Assembly (NCBI GenBank): GCA_030536455.1 | Contig: JAUNPZ010000028.1 | Coordinates: 1 to 32,423 of the forward strand | Source of the DNA: Lachnospiraceae bacterium | Lineage (GTDB): Bacteria; Bacillota; Clostridia; Lachnospirales; Lachnospiraceae | Direction of reading: 5' to 3' | DNA: 32,423 nt | Shown: positions 1 to 8,767 of the stretch, one piece after another | Layout of the letters: each line of letters begins with the position of its first letter | How positions within the stretch are numbered: position 1 is the stretch's first letter | The notes under the pieces: model-generated | Databases searched by the model: none | What the model was told of the DNA's origin: nothing | Seen by the model: only the letters and a program-made list of their open reading frames with translations | Made by a program: the position numbers and the translations under genes

Positions 1-54
1 TACGGGGATGCGAAGATGGAGCGGATTTATCCGAATGCGATTCGGGTGGAATGA
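1..54 (+). CDS. 3' end of an unidentified protein gene (partial)
   Basis: The first 17 codons are open in frame 1 and end at TGA (52-54), giving a tail that reads YGDAKMERIYPNAIRVE. The gene begins outside the window. The tail is too short to assign to a family, and the next gene has its own promoter, so this is only the terminal fragment of an upstream transcription unit. Confidence 0.45.
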   Translation, partial: YGDAKMERIYPNAIRVE

Positions 55-104
55 AGAAGCATATACATAGATTGAAATATGGAGGAGTTGGCCGCGCGGA
101 TTAC

Positions 105-134
105 TTGATTTTTTTGTCGCTATCGTGATATACT
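105..134 (+). promoter_or_regulatory. Sigma-A type promoter of the DUF3990/HTH module
   Basis: TTGATT (105-110) lies 18 bases before TATACT (129-134), and the first gene starts at 178 after an AAGGAGG site (163-169). This fits a vegetative promoter for the two overlapping genes that follow. It was assigned by eye. Confidence 0.5.
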
Positions 135-160
135 ATACAATATAGTGACACTACAGTGAT
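121..160 (+). promoter_or_regulatory. Candidate operator over the -10 and start region
   Basis: TAGTGACACTA (143-153) is an odd-length palindrome around a central A. Related half-sites occur nearby: TATCGTGATA at 121-130 and TACAGTGATA at 152-161. The cluster covers the -10 element and probable transcription start. The second gene of the module has a Cro/CI-type HTH, so autoregulation through this site is a reasonable inference. Confidence 0.4.
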
Positions 161-177
161 AGAAGGAGGCGTGGAGT

Positions 178-858
178 ATGAATCATAAAATCGAATTATG
201 GCATGGCTCGTCCCACATTATTGAAAAGCCCCTTTTTGGCTATGGAAAACCTTATAACGATTACGGTTTGGGATTTTATTGTACGGAAAGCAGGGAGCTG
301 GCAAAGGAATGGGCATGTACCGAGAATCAGGATGGATATGCGAATCATTATGAACTGGAAGCAGCAGGGCTGGATGTGATGAATCTGTCCTCCGGCGGGT
401 ATCATGTGCTGCACTGGCTGGCTCTGCTGATTGATAACCGGGTTTTTCAGCCGACGGCGCCCATTGCCCGTCAGGGAATCCAGTATTTGAAGGAATATTT
501 TCTGCCGGATATCAGCCGTTTTGATGTGATTGTGGGGTATCGGGCGGATGACTCTTATTTCTCATTCGCGAGAGCTTTTCTGAACAATACCATTTCATTG
601 AATCAGCTTGCGCAGGCCATGCGGCTGGGAAAACTGGGGGAGCAGTTTGTGTTAAAGAGCGAGAAGGCTTTTTTACAGATTCATTTTATAGAATATGAGG
701 CAGCAGATGCAGAGGTCTATTATGTAAAACGTAAATCACGGGATGAGGAGGCAAGGCGGGCGTACCGGGAGCAGGCCGCTCTGGATGATTTATCGGGGTT
801 ATATCTGCGTGATATCATGCGGGAAGGAGTGAAGGCGGATGACCTGCGCTTACGATAG
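178..858 (+). CDS. DUF3990-family protein, putative ADP-ribosyltransferase-like toxin
   Basis: The 226-residue product opens with IELWHGSSHIIEKPLFG and GKPYNDYGLGFYCTE. An H-G-S/T motif followed by a 'DYGxGFY' block and an 'AKEWA' helix is the pattern I associate with DUF3990, a family placed in the ADP-ribosyltransferase fold group. It has no signal peptide or membrane segment, so it should be cytoplasmic. ATG 178 has an AAGGAGG site 8 bases upstream. The 3' end overlaps the next gene by 20 bases, so the two are translated from one message. Overlap with an HTH partner suggests a toxin-antitoxin or host-defence type pair. The toxin role is inferred; the substrate is unknown. Confidence 0.75.
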   Translation: MNHKIELWHGSSHIIEKPLFGYGKPYNDYGLGFYCTESRELAKEWACTENQDGYANHYELEAAGLDVMNLSSGGYHVLHWLALLIDNRVFQPTAPIARQGIQYLKEYFLPDISRFDVIVGYRADDSYFSFARAFLNNTISLNQLAQAMRLGKLGEQFVLKSEKAFLQIHFIEYEAADAEVYYVKRKSRDEEARRAYREQAALDDLSGLYLRDIMREGVKADDLRLR

Positions 859-1528
859 AAGCTACCTGGAGGATGCCATGGGAAACCTTGGGGATATGAT
901 GGATTACGCGGCAAATGACTGCGGGATGGATAAGGATGAATTTTTTCAGTTGTTTATTACCTCCGGTCTGGCGGATTCTTTCGGCCGTGGAGAGCCGAGA
1001 CTGGTAGCCGGAAAATCCGGCGCAGAGCTGGCGCAGGAGGTGTTCTGGAAGGTGGGGCTTCGTGAGATTCCGGGCCGGCGTGTACCTGGATTCCAACTGC
1101 CCTCCGAAACGGCGGGTTTCGCACCGATGCCGGAATTTCAGATGGAAAAGCGCCCGGACTACTGGTGCGGCTGGATTCTGGCTTATTATCAGTGGGAGAC
1201 CGGGCAGCGTTTCGAAGATATCCACAGGAAGATTTCATTCCGTGAGATAGAACGGCTGTATCCAACTCTCCATGAAGCGCCGGAACAGAAGTTTGTGGAG
1301 GTCTTAAAACACCGAATGAAAGAGAAAAATCAGCCGACCAGGCTTCAGGTGCTGCGGAAGACGGCGGGCCTTACCCAGGCGGAGCTTTCGAAGCGGTCGC
1401 AGGTATCCCTGCGGTCGATCCAGATGTATGAACAGCGCAAAAAGGATGTGAATAAGGCTCAGGCCATTACGCTGCATCAACTGGCTGCGGCGATTGGCTG
1501 CAGGCTGGAGGATTTGTTGGAATTGTAA
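839..1528 (+). CDS. Partner of the DUF3990 protein: N-terminal helical domain plus C-terminal Cro/CI HTH
   Basis: The protein has 229 residues. The N-terminal ~60 residues (LGDMMDYAANDCGMDKDEFF, LFITSGLADSF) loosely resemble DUF3791 proteins, which often sit beside DUF3990 genes. The middle part (WILAYYQWETGQRFEDIH) is unassigned. Residues ~165-227 form a clear HTH_3 domain (LQVLRKTAGLTQAELSKRS, VSLRSIQMYEQ, LAAAIGCRLEDLLEL). ATG 839 sits inside the upstream gene, with GGAAGGAG about 10 bases ahead. Its likely role is to neutralise the first protein and repress the promoter at 105-160, which is inferred from architecture. An unusual point is that the putative antitoxin domain and DNA-binding domain are fused in one chain. 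Confidence 0.75.
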   Translation: MTCAYDRSYLEDAMGNLGDMMDYAANDCGMDKDEFFQLFITSGLADSFGRGEPRLVAGKSGAELAQEVFWKVGLREIPGRRVPGFQLPSETAGFAPMPEFQMEKRPDYWCGWILAYYQWETGQRFEDIHRKISFREIERLYPTLHEAPEQKFVEVLKHRMKEKNQPTRLQVLRKTAGLTQAELSKRSQVSLRSIQMYEQRKKDVNKAQAITLHQLAAAIGCRLEDLLEL

Positions 1529-1561
1529 AATCAATATCGATATCGTTAGGAGGAATCAGTT

Positions 1562-2752
1562 TTGAAACCATATAATCGTATTTTTACTATTGTAATCGAC
1601 TCACTTGGAGTAGGAGCCATGCCCAATGCGGCGGAGTACGGCGATGTCGGAACCGACACCCTGGGCCACATCGATGCTTCGGTGGAGTCCCTTTCCCTTC
1701 CCAACCTGGAAAAGCTTGGACTGGGAAATCTGCATCCCCTTGGCCATGTAAGGGCTGTGGAGCATCCGATGGCGTATTACACAAAGCTTTCCGAGGCCAG
1801 TGTGGGCAAGGATACCATGACCGGACACTGGGAGATGATGGGACTGCATATCACGAAGCCGTTTCAGACCTTCACGGAAACCGGTTTTCCGAAGGAGCTT
1901 TTGGATGAGCTGAGCCGCCGTACCGGACATCCGATCATCGGCAATAAATCCGCCAGCGGAACGGAGATTTTAGACGAGCTGGCAGAGCAGGAAATCGCCA
2001 CCGGCGCAATGATTGTGTATACCTCGGCGGATTCGGTTCTGCAGATCTGCGGAAATGAGGAGACCTTCGGGCTTTCTGAGCTTTACCGCTGCTGCGAGAT
2101 TGCCAGAGAGCTGACGATGCGGGATGAGTGGAAGGTGGGCCGTGTGATTGCCAGACCTTATGTGGGCCGGAAGAAGGGCGAGTTCGTCCGCACGGCCAAC
2201 CGCCATGACTATGCGCTGAAGCCATACGGAAGAACGGTGCTGAATGCACTGAAGGATAAGGGGCTGGATGTAATCAGCGTGGGGAAAATCTTCGATATCT
2301 TTGATGGAGAGGGTCTGACCGAATCCAATAAATCCAAGAGCAGTGTTCATGGCATGGAGCAGACCATCGGCATCGCCGGACGGGATTTCCATGGACTTTG
2401 TTTTACCAATCTGGTGGATTTCGATGCCCTGTGGGGACACCGGAGAAATCCGGAAGGATATGCGAGGGAGCTGGAGAAGTTTGATGAGAACCTCGGAGTT
2501 CTTCTGAAGGAGCTTCGGGAGGATGACCTGCTGATCATCACCGCAGACCATGGAAATGACCCCACCCACACCGGTTCGGATCACACAAAGGAGATGGTGC
2601 CGTTCCTGGCCTATTCGCCGTCTATGGAAGGCGCAGGTAAGCTTTTGCAGCAGGAGAATTTTGCTGTGATCGGGGCAACCATTGCAGAGAACTTCCAGGT
2701 GGAGATGCCGGAAGGAACCATTGGAAGGTCGCTTTTAGGAGACTTAAAATAA
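1562..2752 (+). CDS. deoB: Phosphopentomutase
   Basis: DeoB interconverts ribose 1-phosphate or deoxyribose 1-phosphate with the 5-phosphate forms in nucleoside salvage. The 396-residue length is normal. Alkaline-phosphatase-superfamily metal motifs are visible: [21 protein letters not shown] at the N-terminus with the metal-binding Asp, [12 protein letters not shown] around the phosphorylated Thr, FDIFDGEG, and [19 protein letters not shown] near the C-terminus with the remaining Asp/His ligands. The start is TTG 1562, with AGGAGG at 1548-1553 (8-base spacing). It lies only 33 bases after the HTH gene with no terminator between, so some readthrough is likely. No deoC, pnp or deoA lies in the window. 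Confidence 0.97.
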   Translation: MKPYNRIFTIVIDSLGVGAMPNAAEYGDVGTDTLGHIDASVESLSLPNLEKLGLGNLHPLGHVRAVEHPMAYYTKLSEASVGKDTMTGHWEMMGLHITKPFQTFTETGFPKELLDELSRRTGHPIIGNKSASGTEILDELAEQEIATGAMIVYTSADSVLQICGNEETFGLSELYRCCEIARELTMRDEWKVGRVIARPYVGRKKGEFVRTANRHDYALKPYGRTVLNALKDKGLDVISVGKIFDIFDGEGLTESNKSKSSVHGMEQTIGIAGRDFHGLCFTNLVDFDALWGHRRNPEGYARELEKFDENLGVLLKELREDDLLIITADHGNDPTHTGSDHTKEMVPFLAYSPSMEGAGKLLQQENFAVIGATIAENFQVEMPEGTIGRSLLGDLK

Positions 2753-2771
2753 AGAAAGAAGGCGGATTTCT

Positions 2772-3803
2772 ATGAATTTCGAAAAAAAAGAAAAAGTACA
2801 ATTAAAATGGTTTTTACTCCTTGCCTTTGCCCTGCCCTATCTGCTGGGAATCCTTATGGGCATCGGATTTTATAAGGGAGTGGATGTAAGCGCATTTCCA
2901 AATGCCCAGATGTATTATCCGGCGGCCGGCGTAATGCTGGCCGCACTGCTGGCTGCGGGAGCGGGCCGGGAGGAATCCAGGGAGAATCCGAAGCTGCCGA
3001 AAAGGTTTTACTGCTTTTTCCTGGTACTGACGGCGGGAATGGCGCTTCTGGCGGCTGCCAGCATCTTTGTAACTCAGGGAACGCTGGTTTTTGTGCTCAT
3101 CAATGTGTTCCATATCGCCGGTTCCGTGACAGCCTGGATTCTTCTTTTGATGGAGAAGAAGGATATTCGTCAGGCAAACGGACTTTGCTGGAAGTGCACA
3201 AAGCAGTCGTTTCTGCTGATTGCTTTATTCGTTGTGCTGTATGGACTGCGTATCGTGCTGTCCTTATGGATAGACGGAAGTCTTGGAGAGTGGTGGAAAG
3301 GATATAGCAGTCCGGTTCTCTTAATCAGCGGGGCCGTGGTGCTGCCGATTAACTTTTTCCTTACCTTTGCGGCATTTTTCGGCGAAGAATACGGCTGGCG
3401 GTATTATTTTGCGCCGCTTCTGCAGAAGCATTTCGGGCTGAGAAAAGGCGTTTTAATTTTGGGAATCCTCTGGGGATTATGGCATCTGCCAATTAATGTT
3501 TTTTACTACAGCCCGGATACCTGGATGCAGAGTATTCTGGCCCAGCAGATTACCTGCATTTCCATTGGAATCTTCTTTTCCTATGCGTACATGAAGACGG
3601 GCAATATCTGGGTGCCGGTTGTCCTTCATTATCTGAACAATAATCTGGCGGCGCTGTTAAATGGCGGCGGAGCGGATGCTTTGAGCAATCAGGTGATTGG
3701 ATGGGGAGATTTGGGATGGGCTCTGCTGATTAACGGAGCGGTATTCCTGCCCTTCCTGTTTGCAAAGGAATACCGGGAACGGAAAAATGAAATACAGGAA
3801 TGA
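2772..3803 (+). CDS. CPBP-family intramembrane metalloprotease (CAAX protease/bacteriocin-processing type)
   Basis: This 343-residue polytopic membrane protein has about eight hydrophobic segments. The C-terminal half carries the three CPBP (Abi) motifs: EEYGWR (EExxxR), LWGLWHLP (the FxxxH-like motif) and HYLNNNLAAL (HxxxN). Those residues are the predicted glutamate, arginine and histidine catalytic or metal ligands of the Rce1-like fold. It starts 19 bases after deoB with AAGAAGG in the gap, so it is probably cotranscribed. Some family members process or confer resistance to bacteriocins, but no peptide gene lies nearby and its substrate is unknown. Confidence 0.88.
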   Translation: MNFEKKEKVQLKWFLLLAFALPYLLGILMGIGFYKGVDVSAFPNAQMYYPAAGVMLAALLAAGAGREESRENPKLPKRFYCFFLVLTAGMALLAAASIFVTQGTLVFVLINVFHIAGSVTAWILLLMEKKDIRQANGLCWKCTKQSFLLIALFVVLYGLRIVLSLWIDGSLGEWWKGYSSPVLLISGAVVLPINFFLTFAAFFGEEYGWRYYFAPLLQKHFGLRKGVLILGILWGLWHLPINVFYYSPDTWMQSILAQQITCISIGIFFSYAYMKTGNIWVPVVLHYLNNNLAALLNGGGADALSNQVIGWGDLGWALLINGAVFLPFLFAKEYRERKNEIQE

Positions 3804-3818
3804 ATTTTCAAATACGCT

Positions 3819-4667
3819 CTAGCTGGAGGAATCCTCCTCGTCTACGATTCTCTGAAAATCCGCTTCCCATTTCTTCCGCTTTGGGATAAAACGTCCGGCA
3901 AAGGCGCCTTTTCCACGGTGCTTCACATAAAAGAATCCGATGATGGAGAAGATAACAGCACCGATGAAATTCACGAACAAATCCATCATGGTATCCAAAA
4001 GCCCGATGTCCAGATAACCGCCCAGTCCCAGCGGTCGGCCGTCGATGACAACCTCCCGGATGTTGTTGATATGGTAAACCCTGGTGCCTCCGGCGGGGTC
4101 CAGCATGACGGTGGAAATGCGGTTTATGATGGTGTCCTTCTGCATATCCATGCCGAAAAAAGTATCCATGGCGCATTCGAAAAACTCCCACATGACGCCG
4201 ATGGTCATGGAGAAGCAGAAGGCCACGATGGCCATGTAAAGCGGGGACAGCCTGAACTTGTCCTGACCCTCCTGATTTAACAGGTCCACCAGAGAGAATC
4301 CGATGGCGGCGGCCAGAAAACCGTTCATGGTGTGGAGCATGGTGTCCCAGTAGGGGAAACGGGTATAGTAGGAGCCGGCTTCTCCCAGAATCTCGGCGGC
4401 AAAAATGAAAATCAGAAGGATGATTTCCAGCGTACTGGGAAATTCAATCCGAAAGCTGACCTGGAGAAAGCTTGGGACAATCAGCAGGAATAAGGTCAGG
4501 ATGCAGTAGAAAACATTTTCATAGTTCCGGTTTAAAATCTGAAGAATCATAATCAGGATAACCAGCGCACGGAGAGTTAAGTAGACAAAGAAGGAGCTTT
4601 TGTGTTCCTTTAATTCCATGGTGATAGCTTTCATCTTATGACGGCATTTTTGTCTGAAATTTTTCAT
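3819..4667 (-). CDS. Polytopic membrane protein resembling YjdF/DUF2238
   Basis: On the minus strand a 282-residue protein starts at ATG 4667 (MKNFRQKCRH), with AAAAGGAG just upstream (4673-4680). A longer reading from 4742 is open but has no ribosome site. There are about seven membrane segments. The blocks YWDTMLHTMNGFLAAAIGF and GVMWEFFECAMD match the D-x-x-x-H...WE-x-x-E pattern of YjdF/DUF2238 inner-membrane proteins, whose function is unknown. A hydrophilic loop (DPAGGTRVYHINNIREVVID) precedes the last membrane segments, and the tail is acidic (VDEEDSSS). It converges on the CPBP gene with only 15 bases between stops and no obvious terminator. Confidence 0.72.
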   Translation of the reverse strand: MKNFRQKCRHKMKAITMELKEHKSSFFVYLTLRALVILIMILQILNRNYENVFYCILTLFLLIVPSFLQVSFRIEFPSTLEIILLIFIFAAEILGEAGSYYTRFPYWDTMLHTMNGFLAAAIGFSLVDLLNQEGQDKFRLSPLYMAIVAFCFSMTIGVMWEFFECAMDTFFGMDMQKDTIINRISTVMLDPAGGTRVYHINNIREVVIDGRPLGLGGYLDIGLLDTMMDLFVNFIGAVIFSIIGFFYVKHRGKGAFAGRFIPKRKKWEADFQRIVDEEDSSS

Positions 4668-4776
4668 AGGGACTCCTTTTATTTGCGGTTCTATGTTAAA
4701 TGCTACACGAAAATGGAAAGAAAAGCAAGCAAATTCAAGCATATTGTGGAAAGCGAAAAGTTAAAAAAGAAAGGGA

Positions 4777-4805
4777 TTGTTGATAATGGAGAAGTGTGCT
4801 AGAAT
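4777..4805 (+). promoter_or_regulatory. Promoter of carB
   Basis: TTGTTG (4777-4782) and TAGAAT (4800-4805) are 17 bases apart. TGC immediately precedes the -10, making an extended -10. It faces carB and lies between divergent genes. No PyrR-type attenuator or terminator hairpin is visible in the 45-base leader. Confidence 0.6.
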
Positions 4806-4849
4806 AATCATGGATTTTACGGAATGAAGACAGAAGAAAGGATAAATGG

Positions 4850-7800
4850 GTGGTTTTTATGAAGAGAGAAGACATTCACAAAGTACTGATTATCGGTTCT
4901 GGTCCAATCATCATCGGTCAGGCCTGCGAATTTGACTATTCCGGAACTCAGGCGTGCAAGGCGCTGCGGAATCTGGGCTATCAGATTGTACTGGTGAATT
5001 CCAATCCGGCTACCATTATGACGGACCCGGATACAGCAGATATTACTTATATTGAACCATTAAATGTAGAAAGAATGGAGCAGATTATCGCGAAGGAGCG
5101 TCCGGATGCGCTGCTTCCAAACCTGGGCGGACAGTCCGGACTGAACCTGTGTTCCGAGCTTCAGGAGGCTGGAGTCCTGGATAAATATAATGTAAAGGTA
5201 ATCGGCGTTCAGGTAGATGCCATTGAACGAGGCGAGGACCGTGTTGAATTTAAAAACACCATGAATTCTTTAGGCGTGGAGATGGCAAGAAGCGACGTAG
5301 CCTACAGCGTGGAGGATGCGTTAAAGATTGCGGATGAGTTAGGATATCCGGTGGTTCTCCGTCCGGCTTATACCATGGGCGGCGCAGGCGGCGGTCTGGT
5401 ATATAACCGTGAGGAGTTAAAGACCGTATGTGCAAGAGGCCTGCAGGCCAGTCTGGTAGGACAGGTTCTGGTTGAGGAATCCATCCTGGGCTGGGAAGAG
5501 CTGGAGGTGGAGGTTGTCCGTGATGCAAAGGGCAACATGATCACCGTATGTATGATTGAAAATATTGACCCGGTCGGCGTTCATACCGGCGATTCCTTCT
5601 GCAGCGCTCCGATGCTGACCATCGCAGAGGATGTACAGAAGCGTCTGCGTGAGCAGGCTTATCGGATTGTAGATGCGATTCAGGTAATCGGCGGAACTAA
5701 CGTACAGTTTGCCCATGACCCGGTTTCCGGCAGAGTGGTTGTAATCGAGATTAATCCGAGAACCTCCCGTTCCTCCGCACTGGCAAGCAAGGCGACCGGC
5801 TTCCCGATTGCTCTGGTTTCCGCTATGCTGGCAGCAGGTCTTACCCTGGATGAGATTCCATGCGGCAAGTACGGCACTCTGGACAAGTATGTTCCGGATG
5901 GCGACTATATCGTATTAAAGTTTGCAAGATGGGCATTTGAAAAGTTCAAGGGCGTAGAGGATAAGCTGGGTACTCAGATGAGAGCCGTAGGCGAGGTTAT
6001 GAGTATCGGAAAGACTTATAAGGAAGCATTCCAGAAGGCAATCCGCTCCCTGGAGCAGAGCTGCTACGGTCTGGGGCATGTGAAGGGCCTGGATAAGAAG
6101 ACCAAGAAGGAACTGCTGACCATGCTGGCTACCCCAAGCAGCGAGCGTCATTTCATCATGTATGAGGCCTTAAGAAAGGGCGCATCCGTGGATGAGATCT
6201 TCCGCCTGACCAAGGTGAAGGAGTACTTCATCCAGCAGATGAAGGAGCTGGTTGAGGAGGAAGAGGCTCTGGTTAAGAATTATACAGGCAGAGTTCCGGC
6301 AGCAGCAGACTTAAAGCAGGCGAAGCTGGACGGCTTCTCCGATAAATATTTAGGACAGATTCTGAATGTTTCCGAGGAGAGCATCCGCAATGCCCGTACC
6401 GCAGAGGGCGTGGTAGAGGCCTGGGAGGGCGTGCATGTAAGCGGCACCAAGGATTCCGCCTACTACTACTCCAGCTATCATATCGAGGACAAGAGTCCGG
6501 TAGACAACGAGAAGCCGAAGGTTATGATCCTCGGCGGCGGCCCGAACCGAATCGGACAGGGTATCGAGTTTGACTACTGCTGCGTACATGCGGCAAAGGC
6601 TCTGCGTGAGCTGGGCTTCTCCACGATTATCGTAAACTGCAACCCGGAGACCGTATCCACCGACTACGATACCTCCGATAAGCTGTACTTTGAGCCTCTG
6701 ACACTGGAGGATGTGCTGGCGATTTACGAGAAGGAGCAGCCGGTTGGCGTCATTGCACAGTTCGGCGGCCAGACCCCGTTAAACCTGGCAGATGACTTAA
6801 AGAAATACGGTGTGAACATCCTGGGAACCACTCCGGAGACCATCGACCTGGCGGAGGACCGTGATTTATTCCGCGCCATGATGGAGAAGCTGGAAATCCC
6901 GATGCCGGAGGCCGGCATGGCAGTGAACACCGAGGAAGCGCTGGAGGCCGCGCATAAGATTGGCTATCCGGTTATGGTTCGTCCTTCCTATGTATTAGGC
7001 GGCCGCGGCATGGAAGTGGTTTACGACGATGAGGCGCTGACCTTCTACATGCAGCAGGCAGTCGGCGTAACACCGGACCGCCCGATTCTGATTGACCGTT
7101 TCCTGCATCACGCAACCGAGTGTGAGGCCGATGCAATCAGCGACGGCGAGCATGTATTCGTACCTTCCGTAATGGAGCATATCGAGCTGGCCGGTATCCA
7201 TTCCGGTGACTCCGCATGTATCATCCCTCCGAGAGGACTGACCGATGCGCAGATTGCCACCATTAAGGATTACACCAGAAAGATTGCGGCAGAGATGCAT
7301 GTAGTCGGACTGATGAACATGCAGTATGCAATCGAGGACGGAAAGGTATATGTAATCGAGGCCAATCCTCGTGCATCCAGAACCGTGCCGCTGGTTTCCA
7401 AGGTATGCGGAATCAATATGGTGAAGATTGCGACAGACATCATTACCATGCCGTTTACCGGCCGCAAGAGCCCGGTTCCGGAGATGAAGGAGAAGAAGTT
7501 TGCGCATTACGGCGTAAAGGAAGCGGTATTCCCGTTCAACATGTTCCCGGAGGTAGACCCGCTTCTGGGACCGGAGATGCGTTCCACCGGCGAGGTGCTG
7601 GGACTGTCCAGCGACTTTGGCGATGCGTTCTACAAGGCACAGGAAGCAACCAAGAGCAAGATTCCGTTAGAGGGCTGCGTATTAATCAGTGTAAATGACC
7701 GGGATAAGGCAGAGGTTGTAGAGGTTGCAAAGGGCTTTTACAAGAACGGCTTCTCCATCATGGCAACCGGAAGAACCTGCGACCTGATTGAGTCCGCTGG

Positions 7801-8083
7801 TATTCCGGCTCTGAAGGTGAATAAGATTAACGAAGGAAGACCGAACATTCTGGATAAGATTACCAACGGCAAGATTCAGTTAATCGTAAACACCCCGATT
7901 GGCCAGAAGGGCGCAGTAGACGACAGCTATATCCGGAAGTCTGCAATCAAGAACAAGGTTCCTTACATCACCACCATGGCAGCAGCCAAGGCGACGGTTG
8001 AGGCAATCAAGTCCGCAAAGAGAGACGGAAGACTGCCGGTTAAGTCCTTACAGGAGTTCCACGCAGAGATTACCGATAAATAA
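4850..8083 (+). CDS. carB: Carbamoyl-phosphate synthase large subunit
   Basis: CarB makes carbamoyl phosphate from bicarbonate, ammonia (delivered by CarA) and two ATP for arginine and pyrimidine synthesis. The protein is about 1075 residues, the normal length. Two homologous ATP-grasp halves are evident, starting at IIGSGPIIIGQACEFDYSG and ILGGGPNRIGQGIEFDYCC. Each has an RPAYTMGGAGGG or RPSYVLGGRGM loop and an IEINPRTSRSSALASKATG or IEANPRASRTVPLVSKVCG motif. The C-terminal ~130 residues form the MGS-like allosteric domain (MATGRTCDLIESAGIPA, VNTPIGQKG). GTG 4850 has AAAGGA 7 bases ahead; ATG 4859 gives the family-typical MKREDI start but sits 16 bases from that site. carA is absent on either side. 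Confidence 0.97.
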   Translation: MVFMKREDIHKVLIIGSGPIIIGQACEFDYSGTQACKALRNLGYQIVLVNSNPATIMTDPDTADITYIEPLNVERMEQIIAKERPDALLPNLGGQSGLNLCSELQEAGVLDKYNVKVIGVQVDAIERGEDRVEFKNTMNSLGVEMARSDVAYSVEDALKIADELGYPVVLRPAYTMGGAGGGLVYNREELKTVCARGLQASLVGQVLVEESILGWEELEVEVVRDAKGNMITVCMIENIDPVGVHTGDSFCSAPMLTIAEDVQKRLREQAYRIVDAIQVIGGTNVQFAHDPVSGRVVVIEINPRTSRSSALASKATGFPIALVSAMLAAGLTLDEIPCGKYGTLDKYVPDGDYIVLKFARWAFEKFKGVEDKLGTQMRAVGEVMSIGKTYKEAFQKAIRSLEQSCYGLGHVKGLDKKTKKELLTMLATPSSERHFIMYEALRKGASVDEIFRLTKVKEYFIQQMKELVEEEEALVKNYTGRVPAAADLKQAKLDGFSDKYLGQILNVSEESIRNARTAEGVVEAWEGVHVSGTKDSAYYYSSYHIEDKSPVDNEKPKVMILGGGPNRIGQGIEFDYCCVHAAKALRELGFSTIIVNCNPETVSTDYDTSDKLYFEPLTLEDVLAIYEKEQPVGVIAQFGGQTPLNLADDLKKYGVNILGTTPETIDLAEDRDLFRAMMEKLEIPMPEAGMAVNTEEALEAAHKIGYPVMVRPSYVLGGRGMEVVYDDEALTFYMQQAVGVTPDRPILIDRFLHHATECEADAISDGEHVFVPSVMEHIELAGIHSGDSACIIPPRGLTDAQIATIKDYTRKIAAEMHVVGLMNMQYAIEDGKVYVIEANPRASRTVPLVSKVCGINMVKIATDIITMPFTGRKSPVPEMKEKKFAHYGVKEAVFPFNMFPEVDPLLGPEMRSTGEVLGLSSDFGDAFYKAQEATKSKIPLEGCVLISVNDRDKAEVVEVAKGFYKNGFSIMATGRTCDLIESAGIPALKVNKINEGRPNILDKITNGKIQLIVNTPIGQKGAVDDSYIRKSAIKNKVPYITTMAAAKATVEAIKSAKRDGRLPVKSLQEFHAEITDK

Positions 8084-8137
8084 GAATAGAGGCATGCCGC
8101 AAACCATGCAGATTGCTGGAAGCGGATGCAGCGACAG

Positions 8138-8165
8138 AGGGGCCGGAGAAATCCGGCTCCTTTTT
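8138..8165 (+). terminator. Rho-independent terminator of carB
   Basis: The stem GCCGGA (8142-8147) pairs with TCCGGC (8152-8157) around a GAAA tetraloop. Three more pairs extend it at the base (one a G-T wobble), and TTTTT (8161-8165) follows. Confidence 0.85.
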
Positions 8166-8263
8166 AAGTATGACGGGCATTAGAGCGTGTTTCGAATATA
8201 AGAGATTTGCGTGTTCTATAAGGTTGGAAATTAAATAAAATAGAACCTAAATAACAGAAATAA

Positions 8264-8292
8264 TTGCAAATTTGTAAGAATATTAGTATAAT
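8264..8292 (+). promoter_or_regulatory. Promoter of the relB-like gene
   Basis: TTGCAA (8264-8269) and TATAAT (8287-8292) are separated by 17 bases, about 50 bases before the antitoxin ATG. The -10 overlaps the left arm of a perfect inverted repeat. Confidence 0.7.
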
Positions 8293-8329
8293 ATAATCAG
8301 AAGCAAATAATAATAGTTCTGATTATATT
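8290..8329 (+). promoter_or_regulatory. Operator-like inverted repeat of the RelB module
   Basis: AATATAATCAGAA (8290-8302) is an exact reverse complement of TTCTGATTATATT (8317-8329) across a 14-base spacer. It covers the -10 end and transcription start and runs up to the GGAGG site. RelB-type antitoxins with N-terminal ribbon-helix-helix domains repress their own promoters, so this is the expected autoregulatory site. Confidence 0.6.
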
Positions 8330-8341
8330 GGAGGTGTTTTT

Positions 8342-8638
8342 ATGGCACAGGCAACATTTAGTGTTCGTATGGATGAAACATTGAAGAAACAATTTGATAA
8401 TTTATGCGCAGAGTTTGGAATGAGTGCTACAACTGCTTTCAATGTGTTTGCAAGGGCTGTTGTAAGAGAGAGAAGAATTCCGTTTGAGATTCAGGCTTCA
8501 TCTGATGTTTCCAGAGCATCGGGTATGCAGGCATTTATGGCACTTCGTGAAGAGGCTAAGGCGAATGGTGTACAGGATATGTCTTTAGAAGAGATTAATG
8601 AAGAGATTCGTCAGGCTCGTTATGGAGGTGACGAATAA
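8342..8638 (+). CDS. RelB/DinJ-family antitoxin
   Basis: The 98-residue protein begins AQATFSVRMDETLKKQFDNL, CAEFGMSATTAFNVFARAVV, the ribbon-helix-helix of the RelB/DinJ family. REERRIPFEI-like wording appears as RERRIPFEIQA, another family signature. The C-terminal part (FMALREEAKANGVQDMS, LEEINEEIRQARYGGDE) would wrap the toxin. The start has TTGGAGGTG about 9 bases upstream. It ends at TAA 8636-8638, with the next ATG directly adjoining (8639). The partner toxin is truncated, so this is now probably an orphan antitoxin. Confidence 0.9.
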   Translation: MAQATFSVRMDETLKKQFDNLCAEFGMSATTAFNVFARAVVRERRIPFEIQASSDVSRASGMQAFMALREEAKANGVQDMSLEEINEEIRQARYGGDE

Positions 8639-8767
8639 ATGATTTGTTATGCTGTGATTGATACAAATGTGTTGGTTTCAGCATTGTTATCAAGTCATGA
8701 CGATGCTGCAACCGTACAGGTTGTTGGAAAATTGTTTTCTGGCGAAGTGATGGGGACTGATGGATGA
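8639..8767 (+). pseudogene. Truncated PIN-domain toxin (first ~37 codons only)
   Basis: Directly after the antitoxin stop, ATG 8639 opens MICYAVIDTNVLVSALLSSH, DDAATVQVVGKLFSGEV, the start of a 'putative toxin, PIN family' protein with the first catalytic Asp in VIDTNVLVSALL. Homology appears to end at GEV; a few unrelated codons (MGTDG) follow before TGA 8765-8767. Normal PIN toxins of this type are ~130-140 residues, so the other acidic active-site residues are lost. The break point coincides with the start of a recombinase-like tail in another frame, so a deletion or insertion-excision event joined the two. Confidence 0.75.

Noticed and set aside
4846..4848. ATG just before carB as a start
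   Set aside because: It is out of frame with carB and would read a short unrelated peptide.
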